Shown piece after piece: positions 1 through 6,413 of a stretch of DNA of 10,841 nucleotides; the stretch's first letter is position 1; every line of letters starts with the position of its first letter. Where the stretch lies: NCBI GenBank assembly GCA_946614075.1, contig CAMOGO010000021.1, forward strand, positions 1-10,841, in the 5' to 3' direction. The notes beneath the pieces are model-generated. The model made no database searches. It was not told where the DNA came from and saw only the letters and a program-made list of their open reading frames with translations. The position numbers were made by a program, and so were the translations under genes. The stretch is from an uncultured Lachnospiraceae bacterium. Lineage in GTDB: Bacteria; Bacillota_A; Clostridia; Lachnospirales; Lachnospiraceae.

Positions 1-60
1 CATCAGACTGAGTGTCCGTAAGTTTCTGCTTCGTGTTTTTCTCGATTCCCTCTTCTGCAC
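1..60 (-). CDS. Possible 5' end of an unidentified gene, running off the left edge
   Basis: Twenty codons are open on the minus strand from a GTG at 58-60 to the window edge. The GTG is preceded by a strong Shine-Dalgarno (AAAGGAG at 76-70) with 9 nt spacing, and an in-frame TGA at 67-69 means this is the first possible start in the frame. The predicted N-terminus begins MQKRESRKTRSRNLRT and is strongly basic, which would fit a cytoplasmic tail before a membrane segment or a nucleic-acid-binding protein, but too little is present to identify a family. It lies downstream of a terminator (164-221), so it should be a separate transcription unit. No convincing promoter was found between 77 and 163. 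The start signal is observed; that it is a real gene is inference. Confidence 0.42.
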   Translation of the reverse strand, partial: MQKRESRKTRSRNLRTLSLM

Positions 61-163
61 GATCTTTCACTCCTTTGTTCCCCTCCCCTGATCTCCCGGC
101 TTTTCAGGATGGCAGGGAATGAACTATAGTCTCTATGTGTTTGTACGTATTTCATGATAAAAC

Positions 164-221
164 AAAAAAGCCTACTCAGAAGCATAATAGCACATAATGC
201 TGATTCTGAACAGGCTTTTTT
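164..221. terminator. Bidirectional intrinsic terminator after the S41 peptidase gene
   Basis: A long interrupted hairpin is bounded by A6-GCCT at 164-173 and AGGC-T6 at 212-221. Inside it CAGAA (177-181) pairs with TTCTG (204-208), and GCAT (182-185) pairs with ATGC (197-200). Both strands end in a run of six T after the stem, so it can stop transcription from either side. It starts about 65 nt beyond the stop codon of the S41 peptidase gene and is best read as the end of that leftward transcript. The rest of 1-286 holds only the possible gene start at the left edge. Confidence 0.85.
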
Positions 222-286
222 ACAAAATCGTGATTTTTTTCTTGTTAATTTAAATTGTATTCTAACTTTTCCGGGGTATTCCGCTT

Positions 287-1543
287 TTACGGCAGTATAC
301 TTCCGATCTGTCCTGTGATCGAGCTCTTCATTTCCTTTTTGATCTGTTCGATCGCAGCATCCAGCTGCTCATCTTCCTCCGTGTCACGGTCTGCCTCAAC
401 GACGATATCAGGGGCAATACCGACCTTATGGATATTGTTCCCGGACGGCGTGTAATAGTCAGCCGTGGTCATCTTGATGCCGGTTCCGTCATTCAGGTAG
501 AAGATCGTCTGGACGATGCCCTTGCCGAAGGTCTGGACGCCCATGATCGTGCCCTTGCGGTGGTCCTTGATGGCGCCGGTCAGAACCTCGGCTGCGCTGG
601 CGGTGTTCTCATTGACCAGGACGACCATCGGGATCTGGATCTCGTTTTCACCAGAGGACTCAAAGACCTCCTCTCCCTCGGCCTTGTAGTCGATGGTCAG
701 GATCTTGCCCTTCGGCAGGATCTGATTTCCGATGCTTAAGAGGCTATCCAGGTCTCCGCCCGGGTTGTCGCGCATATCGAGGATCAGGCCCTTCATTCCC
801 TGACTGTAGAGGTCGCTTAGGCCCTCTGCAAACTGGTCCGGGGAAACCTCGTCAAACTCCTCGAGCATAATGTAGCCGATCTCGTCATCAAGCATCTCCC
901 ACACGACGGTGTCGCGGATGACCTCTCTGCGCTCGACGTCCCAGGTCAGGTACTCATCAGTGGAAGGACGATAGACGGTGATATTGACGGTGGAGCCTTC
1001 CTTGCCACGGATCTTGGATACGACGGTGCTCAGGTCCACGCCATAGGCGGCTTCACCCTCTACCTCGTAAAGGATATCGCCGGACTCCATACCGACCTCC
1101 TCAGCCGGGGAACCGCGGAATACTCTGACGGTGGTGATATAGCCCTCATCATCCTGGACAACGGAAACGCCAATGCCATAGTAAATACCGGTGGTGTCCT
1201 CCTCGAACTGCTTGAAATCCTCTTCATTATAATAAGCGGCGTACGTATCGTCCAGACCACTCATCATTCCCCGGTACAGACTGTCTGCCATGTACTCCGG
1301 ATCCACATCATACAGGTAGTAATAATCGATGTACTGCTGGATCAGGTCTAGCTTATTCAGGGTGGCTTCGTCATTGATGCCGTATTTCACGCCATTCTGG
1401 CTGCTGGCCGCCTTGGCGCGGGAGCCGAAAAAGCCTGTGACATAGAGGCCTCCGATGGCTGCCCCTCCGATGAGCACCACCGCCAGGATCGTCGCAATGA
1501 CTCCCGTCAGGACGCCTTTTCCGAAATCATTTCTGTTTTCCAT
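287..1543 (-). CDS. S41-family carboxy-terminal processing protease (CtpA/CtpB type), membrane anchored
   Basis: A 418-residue serine protease of the C-terminal processing family, expected to act outside the cytoplasmic membrane on protein C-termini. One N-terminal membrane segment lies at about residues 10-38, then a helical region, a PDZ domain at about 115-205 (GIGVSVV, GSPAEEVGMESGDIL) and the S41 catalytic core at about 220-385. The likely catalytic triad is S316 (NTASAAEV), K341 (TFGKGIVQT) and Q345; the 25- and 4-residue spacings match the Ser-Lys-Gln triad known from Bacillus subtilis CtpB. The ATG at 1543 is chosen because GAAGGG lies about 10 nt upstream; the upstream ATG at 1561 overlaps that Shine-Dalgarno. 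It is the last gene after ftsEX and the M23 peptidase, as in B. subtilis where ctpB follows ftsEX. A terminator-like hairpin just upstream may limit its expression. Its substrate cannot be read from the sequence. Confidence 0.93.
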   Translation of the reverse strand: MENRNDFGKGVLTGVIATILAVVLIGGAAIGGLYVTGFFGSRAKAASSQNGVKYGINDEATLNKLDLIQQYIDYYYLYDVDPEYMADSLYRGMMSGLDDTYAAYYNEEDFKQFEEDTTGIYYGIGVSVVQDDEGYITTVRVFRGSPAEEVGMESGDILYEVEGEAAYGVDLSTVVSKIRGKEGSTVNITVYRPSTDEYLTWDVERREVIRDTVVWEMLDDEIGYIMLEEFDEVSPDQFAEGLSDLYSQGMKGLILDMRDNPGGDLDSLLSIGNQILPKGKILTIDYKAEGEEVFESSGENEIQIPMVVLVNENTASAAEVLTGAIKDHRKGTIMGVQTFGKGIVQTIFYLNDGTGIKMTTADYYTPSGNNIHKVGIAPDIVVEADRDTEEDEQLDAAIEQIKKEMKSSITGQIGSILP

Positions 1544-1565
1544 AGTATTTATTCCCTTCATCGGT

Positions 1566-1612
1566 AAAAACATACGCGACGCGGTAGCTCAAAGTTCCCT
1601 GCGGCGCGTATG
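1566..1612 (-). terminator. Terminator-like hairpin between the M23 and S41 peptidase genes (possible attenuator)
   Basis: On the minus strand CATACGCG (1612-1605) pairs with CGCGTATG (1578-1571). After a 1x1 mismatch the stem continues with CGC/GCG (1603-1601 and 1582-1580). The stem is followed directly by five T (1570-1566). This is the layout of a Rho-independent terminator, although the loop is large (about 18 nt). It sits 42 nt after the M23 stop and only about 12 nt before the Shine-Dalgarno of the S41 gene. I see no promoter in the rest of the 110-nt gap, so the S41 gene probably depends on partial read-through. Confidence 0.6.
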
Positions 1613-1653
1613 CATTCATCCGTGCGTTATTCCATGTTCCCGGCTAAGCTTCC

Positions 1654-3327
1654 TTACGGACTGACATAATTCAGCGGGCTTACGACTGCCGCACTCGTGC
1701 CGATGCCATTCAATCTCAGCTCAAAGTGCAGATGCGCGCCGAAGCTGGAGCCGGTATTTCCGACTGCGCCGATCGACTGGCCTACCGTGACGTACTGGCC
1801 GGCGCTGACATACAGAGCCGAGCAGTGCATGTAGCAGCTGTAGATATCGTTTCCACTGGCGTCTGTACCATGGTAGATAACGATCCAGTAGCCGGCGGAG
1901 CTGCTGTAACGGGATACGACGACGGTGCCGGAGGAGGCGGCTACGATCGTCGCGCCGGAGGAGGTTCCTCTTCCGTCTGCGATGTCGATGCCCTTATGGC
2001 CGCCGCGGCCGCTGTAGCCTTGGGTGATATTGTGAATGGAGGGAACCGGCCAGGTCCATCCACTCGTGTTCTGGTTCGGGTTAACAACCGCTGCTGCCGT
2101 GGTTTCCGGAGGAGCAGCCGTCGTCGGTGCTTCCGTTGTCGGCGGCTCGGTCGGAGCCGGGGTGGTCGGTGCCACCGGCATGATGGGCGCCGGCGGGATC
2201 TCCGGGATCTCGATCACCGGTGCCGGCTCGATGACAATGACATTGCCATCCGCATCAACCTCCGTCACATCGACGGCCGTTGCTGCCATGGCCACTGCCG
2301 CATCGTGGGCTGCCACTGCTGCCTCATAGGCTGCCTGGTCAGCATAGTACTGATTCATCGCCTCTTCGTAGGAAGACTCCTCGGCCGCTGACGCGGCTGC
2401 CGCCGCAGATGCCGCTGCCGCTGCTGCTGCCGAAGCCTCCGCTGCGCGGGACTCTGCGAGGGATGACTCGTATGCCGCCGCTGCTGCACGGGATTCCTCT
2501 GCCAGACGGGCTTCCTCAGCTGCCTTTGACGCTGCCGCTGCCTGCTCGGCTGCCATCTGCGCCTCCGCGGCTGCCTTGATCTGGGCAACCATCGCAGCTA
2601 CGTTCGCCTCTTCCTCGCTCAGAAGGCTCTCATAGTCATCCAGCTCGACCTGAGCCGCATCGATATCCACTTCCGTATCGGCGAGCTCGACCGTCTTGGC
2701 ATCGATGAGAAGCCCTAAGGTCTCGGTCTGGATGGCAAGCTCCTCCTGGCGGACCGTCAGGCTGTCGTAGAGGGTCTGAAGCTCCACGGTCTTGGTCTGG
2801 ATCTCGTCCTGGGTCTGTTTGTACTCTGCCAGCATGTCGCGGTCATACTGAGTGATATCTGAGATATACTCGGCTCGGCTCAGGAAATCCGACAGACTGC
2901 TTGCGGAAAACATCATATCAACGACACCGGTATCGCCGCGCTCATACATATACTGGATCCGGAGCTTCATAGCCTCATACTGCTGTGAGGACAGGGCCTC
3001 CGCCTCGGTAAGAGCCGTCTCAGCCGCCGCCATCTCGGCGATCAGAAGAGTCAGCTGATCCTGGGTCGCGTTGTAATCCGCTCCCACTGTCGCCAGCTCT
3101 GTATCAAGCTCTGCCAGATAGGTTTCAATATTCTCCTTCTGGATTTCGAGCTCTGCCAGCTTGTCACGGACCGCCTGCTGCTCGCTCTCCAGCTGCGCTA
3201 CGCGGCTCTCCGCTTCCGTCAGCTCATCGGCCCAGACGCTGGTCCGGGGTGCAAACAAAAGGACACCGCTAAGCAAAACCGCTCCGGTCAAAGCCCCTAA
3301 TAAAGCAAACTTACCTGCTTTTTTCAT
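1654..3327 (-). CDS. Secreted coiled-coil M23 (LytM-type) peptidoglycan endopeptidase, likely FtsEX client
   Basis: A 557-residue exported cell-wall hydrolase. A signal peptide (MKKAGK, hydrophobic core 7-26) has likely cleavage after SVWA at about residue 33. Residues 35-250 are a long coiled coil resembling the CwlO/PcsB type, including the YMYERGDTGVVDMMFSAS segment at 126-143. Residues 250-350 are extremely rich in Ala, Glu and Ser. A Pro/Thr-rich linker covers about 365-415. The M23 domain covers 422-557. Expected zinc ligands are H444 and D448 (GGHKGIDIA) and H534 (HLHFELR), with H501 and H532 as catalytic histidines; all are present, so it should be active, cutting stem-peptide cross-bridges. 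The start is ATG 3327, with GAGG 8 nt upstream (a TTG one codon earlier is less likely). It lies downstream of ftsEX but has its own promoter and leader. FtsEX activation is inferred from E. coli EnvC, B. subtilis CwlO and streptococcal PcsB. Confidence 0.92.
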   Translation of the reverse strand: MKKAGKFALLGALTGAVLLSGVLLFAPRTSVWADELTEAESRVAQLESEQQAVRDKLAELEIQKENIETYLAELDTELATVGADYNATQDQLTLLIAEMAAAETALTEAEALSSQQYEAMKLRIQYMYERGDTGVVDMMFSASSLSDFLSRAEYISDITQYDRDMLAEYKQTQDEIQTKTVELQTLYDSLTVRQEELAIQTETLGLLIDAKTVELADTEVDIDAAQVELDDYESLLSEEEANVAAMVAQIKAAAEAQMAAEQAAAASKAAEEARLAEESRAAAAAYESSLAESRAAEASAAAAAAASAAAAASAAEESSYEEAMNQYYADQAAYEAAVAAHDAAVAMAATAVDVTEVDADGNVIVIEPAPVIEIPEIPPAPIMPVAPTTPAPTEPPTTEAPTTAAPPETTAAAVVNPNQNTSGWTWPVPSIHNITQGYSGRGGHKGIDIADGRGTSSGATIVAASSGTVVVSRYSSSAGYWIVIYHGTDASGNDIYSCYMHCSALYVSAGQYVTVGQSIGAVGNTGSSFGAHLHFELRLNGIGTSAAVVSPLNYVSP

Positions 3328-3359
3328 CAAATCAACCTCAATCTGTATGTTTTCCTTTG

Positions 3360-3384
3360 TTCTGAGTCATGTTCTGGCTCAGAA
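3360..3384 (-). repeat. Inverted repeat in the leader of the M23 peptidase gene
   Basis: TTCTGAG (3360-3366) and CTCAGAA (3378-3384) form perfect 7-bp arms around an 11-nt loop. In the minus-strand transcript it lies about 30 nt before the start codon and just upstream of the ribosome binding site. No U-tract follows, so it is not a terminator. It could protect the mRNA or tune translation; the role is inference. Confidence 0.5.
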
Positions 3385-3409
3385 TGACATCCTGTCGGGA
3401 AGCATTTTA

Positions 3410-3422
3410 CGGCAGACTGCCG
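3410..3422 (-). repeat. Short GC-rich palindrome in the leader of the M23 peptidase gene
   Basis: CGGCAG, one central base, then CTGCCG: a perfect 6-bp-arm palindrome. Copies of GCATTTT lie on both sides (3402-3408 and 3422-3428). It falls about 40 nt after the predicted transcription start. A one-base loop is too tight for a simple RNA hairpin with all pairs formed, so a protein-binding site is an equally good reading. Function unknown. Confidence 0.4.
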
Positions 3423-3459
3423 CATTTTGTTTTTTATCTTATCTCGGAATTCTTTCGAA

Positions 3460-3487
3460 ATTGTAGCAGGAACATAGGAAAAATCAA
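3460..3487 (-). promoter_or_regulatory. Sigma-A-type promoter for the M23 peptidase gene
   Basis: On the minus strand the -35 box is TTGATT (3487-3482) and the -10 box is TACAAT (3465-3460), separated by 16 bp. Each box matches the consensus at 4-5 of 6 positions. The predicted start of transcription is near 3453, giving a leader of about 125 nt before ATG 3327. That is unusually long and contains two inverted repeats. It lets the hydrolase be expressed independently of ftsEX. Confidence 0.6.
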
Positions 3488-3512
3488 GTCCCTGCTGTAT
3501 TTTTCAATATTT

Positions 3513-3530
3513 TCGGATGCTGGCATCCGA
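3513..3530. repeat. Perfect inverted repeat just after ftsX
   Basis: TCGGATG (3513-3519) and CATCCGA (3524-3530) form 7-bp arms around a 4-nt loop, 19 nt past the ftsX stop codon. Position suggests a transcript end, but on neither strand is it followed by a proper T-run (the minus strand continues AAAATATT). It could be a weak terminator, a 3'-end-stabilising hairpin or an operator for the promoter about 25 bp further on. Confidence 0.45.
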
Positions 3531-3549
3531 CATTAAGGAAAGTCTTTTG

Positions 3550-4458
3550 TCAGACCTTCAGATTTCTCCTCAGCGCCATCTGGCTGCCGATCAGACCGAT
3601 GCCGATACCCAGCACCAGAGCGACCGGTGTCAGATACCGGAAAACCTCTCCGGCCGGCAGAAGGTTAAACAACGAGGAGAAAATGCCCAGCCGCTGTCCG
3701 AAGATCGTCACGGCATGGTCATAGACATACCACATGATAATAAGAGGAATCGCGCCTCCCAAAGCACCGAGGATCAGGCCCTCAATGAGGAACGGTGCCC
3801 GGACGAAGCCGCTTGTCGCACCGATCAGCCTGGTGATGCGGATCTCCTCTCTCCTGTTGTGGATTGCAAGAGCGATCGTGTTGCTGATCAAAAAGACGCT
3901 GACCACCAGAAGGAGGACGATCAGGGCGACCGATACGGCTGTGACGACACGGTTCACCGCGCCGAAGCCCTCGACGGTCGTCGCGGAGTAATTGACCTTG
4001 CGGACTCCCGCCACGCCCTTGACGAACTCGACATAAGCCGGCTGCTCCTCCACGGTATGCAGGAAAATCTCATAGGAGGCGGAATTCGCGAGCGGATTGT
4101 CGTTCGCAAAGCCCTCGGCCAGCTCCGGGTTCTCCCCGAAATACTCGGTCTTCATTTTCTCCCAGGCTTCCTCAGCCGAGACGAAATGGTAGGACTCGAC
4201 CTCCGGACGATCAATAAGCGTCTGCCCGATCGCCTCGATCTCCTCCTGGGACAGGCCCTTTTCAAAGAAAACCGTGACGCCGATCTCCGTCTCGGCACGG
4301 TGGACGATGTTCCGGACATTGAGGATGATCGCAAAGGAGATGCTCAGCAGAAATATACAGGCGGCCATCGTGCTGATCGAAGCGAACGAGTACCACTTGT
4401 TTTTGAACAGATTCTTAAAACCCTGTCCGATACAAAACAGGATGCTATTTATCTTCAT
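3550..4458 (-). CDS. ftsX: Cell division / hydrolase-activating membrane protein FtsX
   Basis: A 302-residue membrane subunit of the FtsEX complex, which couples cytoplasmic ATP hydrolysis by FtsE to activation of peptidoglycan hydrolases outside the membrane. Four membrane segments are visible: about residues 24-48, 170-199, 221-248 and 275-296. The extracellular domain lies between the first two and includes the FANDNPLANSAS segment at 117-128, typical of FtsX. The cytoplasmic loop NRREEIRITRLIGAT (201-215) after the second segment is the family's FtsE-facing region. The start is the ATG at 4458, giving the usual N-terminus (MKINS...GFKNLFKNKW) and a 14-bp overlap with the ftsE end. An upstream in-frame start at 4497 would add 13 residues inside ftsE and is not favoured. 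Length is normal for the family. Confidence 0.95.
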   Translation of the reverse strand: MKINSILFCIGQGFKNLFKNKWYSFASISTMAACIFLLSISFAIILNVRNIVHRAETEIGVTVFFEKGLSQEEIEAIGQTLIDRPEVESYHFVSAEEAWEKMKTEYFGENPELAEGFANDNPLANSASYEIFLHTVEEQPAYVEFVKGVAGVRKVNYSATTVEGFGAVNRVVTAVSVALIVLLLVVSVFLISNTIALAIHNRREEIRITRLIGATSGFVRAPFLIEGLILGALGGAIPLIIMWYVYDHAVTIFGQRLGIFSSLFNLLPAGEVFRYLTPVALVLGIGIGLIGSQMALRRNLKV

Positions 4459-5131
4459 AATACAAGCCCTTCTGCATGTCACTGACGATACGGCCATGTC
4501 TCATGGCCACGACCCTTTTCTGCATCCGATCGACCAGCTCCTTGCTGTGCGTGACGACGATTACCGTGGTTCCCTTCTGGTTGATGCGCTCTAAGATTTG
4601 CATGATCTTCCACGCATTGTCCGGGTCCATATTGCCGGTCGGCTCGTCGCAGACCAACAGCTTCGGGCCATTGACGATCGCGCGCGCGATCGCGACCCGC
4701 TGCTGCTCTCCGCCGGAAAGCTCTCTGGGATTGGAGCGGTATTTCGAGGAAAGACCGACGAGGGTCAGTGCGGAGGAAATTTTCTTCTTCCGGCCGCCGA
4801 TCGGCGCACCGATGACTGCCTGCGCGAGGGCAATATTGTCGTAGACATCCCGGTCCTTCAAAAGTCGGAAATCCTGGAACACGACTCCCATTTTCCGGCG
4901 GTAGGCCGGGATCTCACGGGCCTTTAAGGCACCCACATCCTGCCCGAAAACCTCGATTTTACCCTCGGTCGGGGCAATTTCACGCAGCAAAAGACGGACG
5001 AGCGTCGTCTTCCCGGAGCCACTGTCTCCGATGATGAACACAAACTCGCCGTCTTCGATCGTCAGGGAAATGTCCTTGATGGCATTTTTCCCATTCTCAT
5101 ATGTCTTACTGACATGATCCAGTTTAATCAT
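4445..5131 (-). CDS. ftsE: ABC-type ATPase FtsE
   Basis: A 228-residue cytoplasmic ATPase, partner of FtsX. All ABC motifs are intact: Walker A GDSGSGKT (35-42), Q-loop Q86 in VVFQDFR, signature LSGGEQ (138-143), Walker B LLVCDEP (158-164) and H-loop H195 in VVTHSKE. The GNMDP after Walker B is typical of FtsE. It should bind and hydrolyse ATP and pass the conformational change to FtsX. The ATG at 5131 gives the standard MIKLDHVSKTY start, but the Shine-Dalgarno in front is weak (no clear GGAGG within 15 nt). The end overlaps the ftsX start by 14 bp, indicating translational coupling. It lies 37 nt after the regulator gene with no convincing promoter between, so cotranscription with the regulator is likely. 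Confidence 0.96.
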   Translation of the reverse strand: MIKLDHVSKTYENGKNAIKDISLTIEDGEFVFIIGDSGSGKTTLVRLLLREIAPTEGKIEVFGQDVGALKAREIPAYRRKMGVVFQDFRLLKDRDVYDNIALAQAVIGAPIGGRKKKISSALTLVGLSSKYRSNPRELSGGEQQRVAIARAIVNGPKLLVCDEPTGNMDPDNAWKIMQILERINQKGTTVIVVTHSKELVDRMQKRVVAMRHGRIVSDMQKGLYYEDK

Positions 5132-5168
5132 GATCTTATGTTTTCTCTATGTATTGTCAGGCGTCCCT

Positions 5169-6257
5169 TTATACATCCTGGGACTCGATGTAATTCATGT
5201 ACTTCACGACCATCAGGGCAATCTTGAACGTGATCGCGTCCTCGAAGACACGCAGATCAAGGCCTGTGACCTTCTGCAGCTTGTCCAGACGATAGACCAG
5301 CGTATTACGATGGATGTAAAGCTGTCTGGAGGTCTCCGAAACATTCAGGCTGTTCTCGAAAAACTTGTTGATGGTGACCAGCGTCTCCTCGTCGAGCTCG
5401 TCGGGGCTCTTCCCGTCGAAGATCTCGCGGATGAACATCCGGCACAGGGAAATCGGAAGCTGATAGATCAGACGGCCGATGCCCAGATTATTGTACGCGA
5501 CGATGTTCTGGTCGCCGTAGAAAATCTTGCCGACATCGAGAGCCATCTTGGCTTCCTTGTAGGAACGGGAGACTTCCTTCAGCTCATGCACGATGGTGCC
5601 GTAGGAAATCCGGATATTCTGACGGACATCGCCCTGAAGCGTATCATAGATCAACTTCGCGACCTTGTCCATCTCGGTGTAGTTCTCATTGGCCTTCAGC
5701 TCCTTGACCACGATGACATTCCGCTCATCGACAGCCGTGATGAAATCCTTCGGCTTTCCGGAGAAAAGGCTCTTGACGATCTCTAACGTCGCGGTGTCAT
5801 TGTCCATAGCGGTCTCGACCAACATGACGACACGGCGCTCGTTATTCTCGATATGAAGCTTCTTGGCACGATTGTAAATGTCGACCAGAAGGAGGTTGTC
5901 CAGAAGGAGGTTTTTGATAAAGTTGTCCTTGTCAAAACGCTCCTTGTAGGCCACCAGCAGGGATGAAATCTGGAAAGCCGCCATTTTGCCAAACATGTGG
6001 GCATCCTCGCCGGACCCCTGGGCGATGAGAATGTATTCAAGCTGATTCTCATCGAAAATCTTGAAAAACTGACATCCCATCAGTGACTGGCTGTCTGCTG
6101 CGGATGCGGCAAAGGCAGCTACTGATTTCTCGTACTGATTGCTGTCCGCGAATGTCGTCGTAAGCGTTTTTCCATCTACGTCGCAGACACAAAAATCCAT
6201 TCGGGTAATCCCCTTCAGTCCGTCAATGGTACTTTGTAATACCTGATTTGATATCAT
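5169..6257 (-). CDS. PucR/CdaR-family helix-turn-helix transcriptional regulator
   Basis: A 362-residue DNA-binding regulator. The C-terminal PucR-type helix-turn-helix spans about 293-350; its core is NVSETSRQLYIHRN (305-318), with the recognition helix following in NTLVYRLDKLQK. The middle part (about 135-250) resembles the degenerate GGDEF-like domain of CdaR regulators (SYGTIVHELKEVSRSYKEAKMAL at 218-240 is the family hallmark before the helix-turn-helix). The N-terminal ~110 residues look like a small-molecule sensor fold, but I do not recognise a clear sugar-diacid-binding domain, so the ligand is unknown. ATG 6257 is chosen because GGAGAG lies 8 nt upstream; the ATG at 6278 overlaps that site. 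It stands 37 nt before ftsE, so it may sit at the head of the ftsEX operon. Whether it controls ftsEX, itself or distant genes cannot be told. Confidence 0.88.
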   Translation of the reverse strand: MISNQVLQSTIDGLKGITRMDFCVCDVDGKTLTTTFADSNQYEKSVAAFAASAADSQSLMGCQFFKIFDENQLEYILIAQGSGEDAHMFGKMAAFQISSLLVAYKERFDKDNFIKNLLLDNLLLVDIYNRAKKLHIENNERRVVMLVETAMDNDTATLEIVKSLFSGKPKDFITAVDERNVIVVKELKANENYTEMDKVAKLIYDTLQGDVRQNIRISYGTIVHELKEVSRSYKEAKMALDVGKIFYGDQNIVAYNNLGIGRLIYQLPISLCRMFIREIFDGKSPDELDEETLVTINKFFENSLNVSETSRQLYIHRNTLVYRLDKLQKVTGLDLRVFEDAITFKIALMVVKYMNYIESQDV

Positions 6258-6289
6258 GACACACTCTCCATTTCCCAAATATTGTAATG

Positions 6290-6304
6290 CTACAGCCAGT
6301 GTAG
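6290..6304. promoter_or_regulatory. Inverted repeat at the regulator's promoter (possible operator)
   Basis: CTACA and TGTAG form 5-bp arms around a 5-nt centre (6290-6294 and 6300-6304). It overlaps the candidate -10 boxes and start of transcription of the PucR/CdaR-type gene, which is where an autoregulatory operator would lie. The arms are short and could occur by chance. Confidence 0.28.
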
Positions 6305-6345
6305 TATAAACTGCTCAAAATGGAAAGTCTTTTTTTTGCGTTTTT
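6298..6345 (-). promoter_or_regulatory. Candidate promoter with A-tract UP-like element for the regulator-ftsEX unit
   Basis: The minus strand offers TTTCCA (6326-6321), a 17-bp spacer and TACACT (6303-6298) as -35 and -10. An overlapping better -10, TATACT (6308-6303), has no good -35. Immediately upstream lie two A-tracts (A8 and A7 around 6328-6345), as in UP elements. The 100-bp gap between the terminator at 6379-6405 and the regulator must hold the promoter, but the exact boxes are uncertain. Confidence 0.4.
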
Positions 6346-6378
6346 TTCAATAAAATCACGAATTTACAAAATAGCAAC

Positions 6379-6405
6379 AAAAAAGAGCCACAAAAATGCG
6401 GCTCT
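6379..6405 (-). terminator. Intrinsic terminator after cvfB
   Basis: On the minus strand AGAGCCGCA (6405-6397) pairs with TGTGGCTCT (6392-6384), with one G-U pair, around a loop of about 4 T. The stem is followed by a T-run ending at 6379. It lies 9 nt past the cvfB stop codon and closes the CoA-transferase/coaD/cvfB unit. Confidence 0.85.
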
Positions 6406-6413
6406 CATTTTGT

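Noticed and set aside
123..151. TATAGT on the minus strand as a -10 box for the gene at the left edge.
   Set aside because: At 16-18 bp spacing the -35 position reads AATACG or similar, with no resemblance to TTGACA, and no extended -10 is present.
3..185. A 60-codon minus-strand open frame at the left end.
   Set aside because: It starts inside the terminator hairpin, has no ribosome binding site and no recognisable features. The GTG start at 60 in another frame is much better supported.
1726..2588. Several overlapping open frames and apparent short tandem repeats in a GCC/GCT-rich stretch.
   Set aside because: The repetitiveness comes from runs of Ala, Glu and Ser codons in the M23 peptidase. 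The copies are imprecise and there is no evenly spaced repeat unit, so no CRISPR or separate repeat element is called.
3328..3460. A c-di-AMP (ydaO-type) riboswitch in front of the cell-wall hydrolase.
   Set aside because: Such elements do precede wall hydrolases in some Bacillota, but the leader is short and I could not find the conserved core; only simple hairpins are visible.
3513..3530. Inverted repeat after ftsX as a Rho-independent terminator.
   Set aside because: The stem is good but no T-run follows on either strand, so it is listed only as an inverted repeat of unknown role.
3517..4485. A plus-strand open frame of 322 codons covering ftsX.
   Set aside because: Same cause: it is in codon register with ftsX and reflects avoidance of TTA, CTA and TCA codons there. 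The translation is charged low-complexity sequence without any domain.
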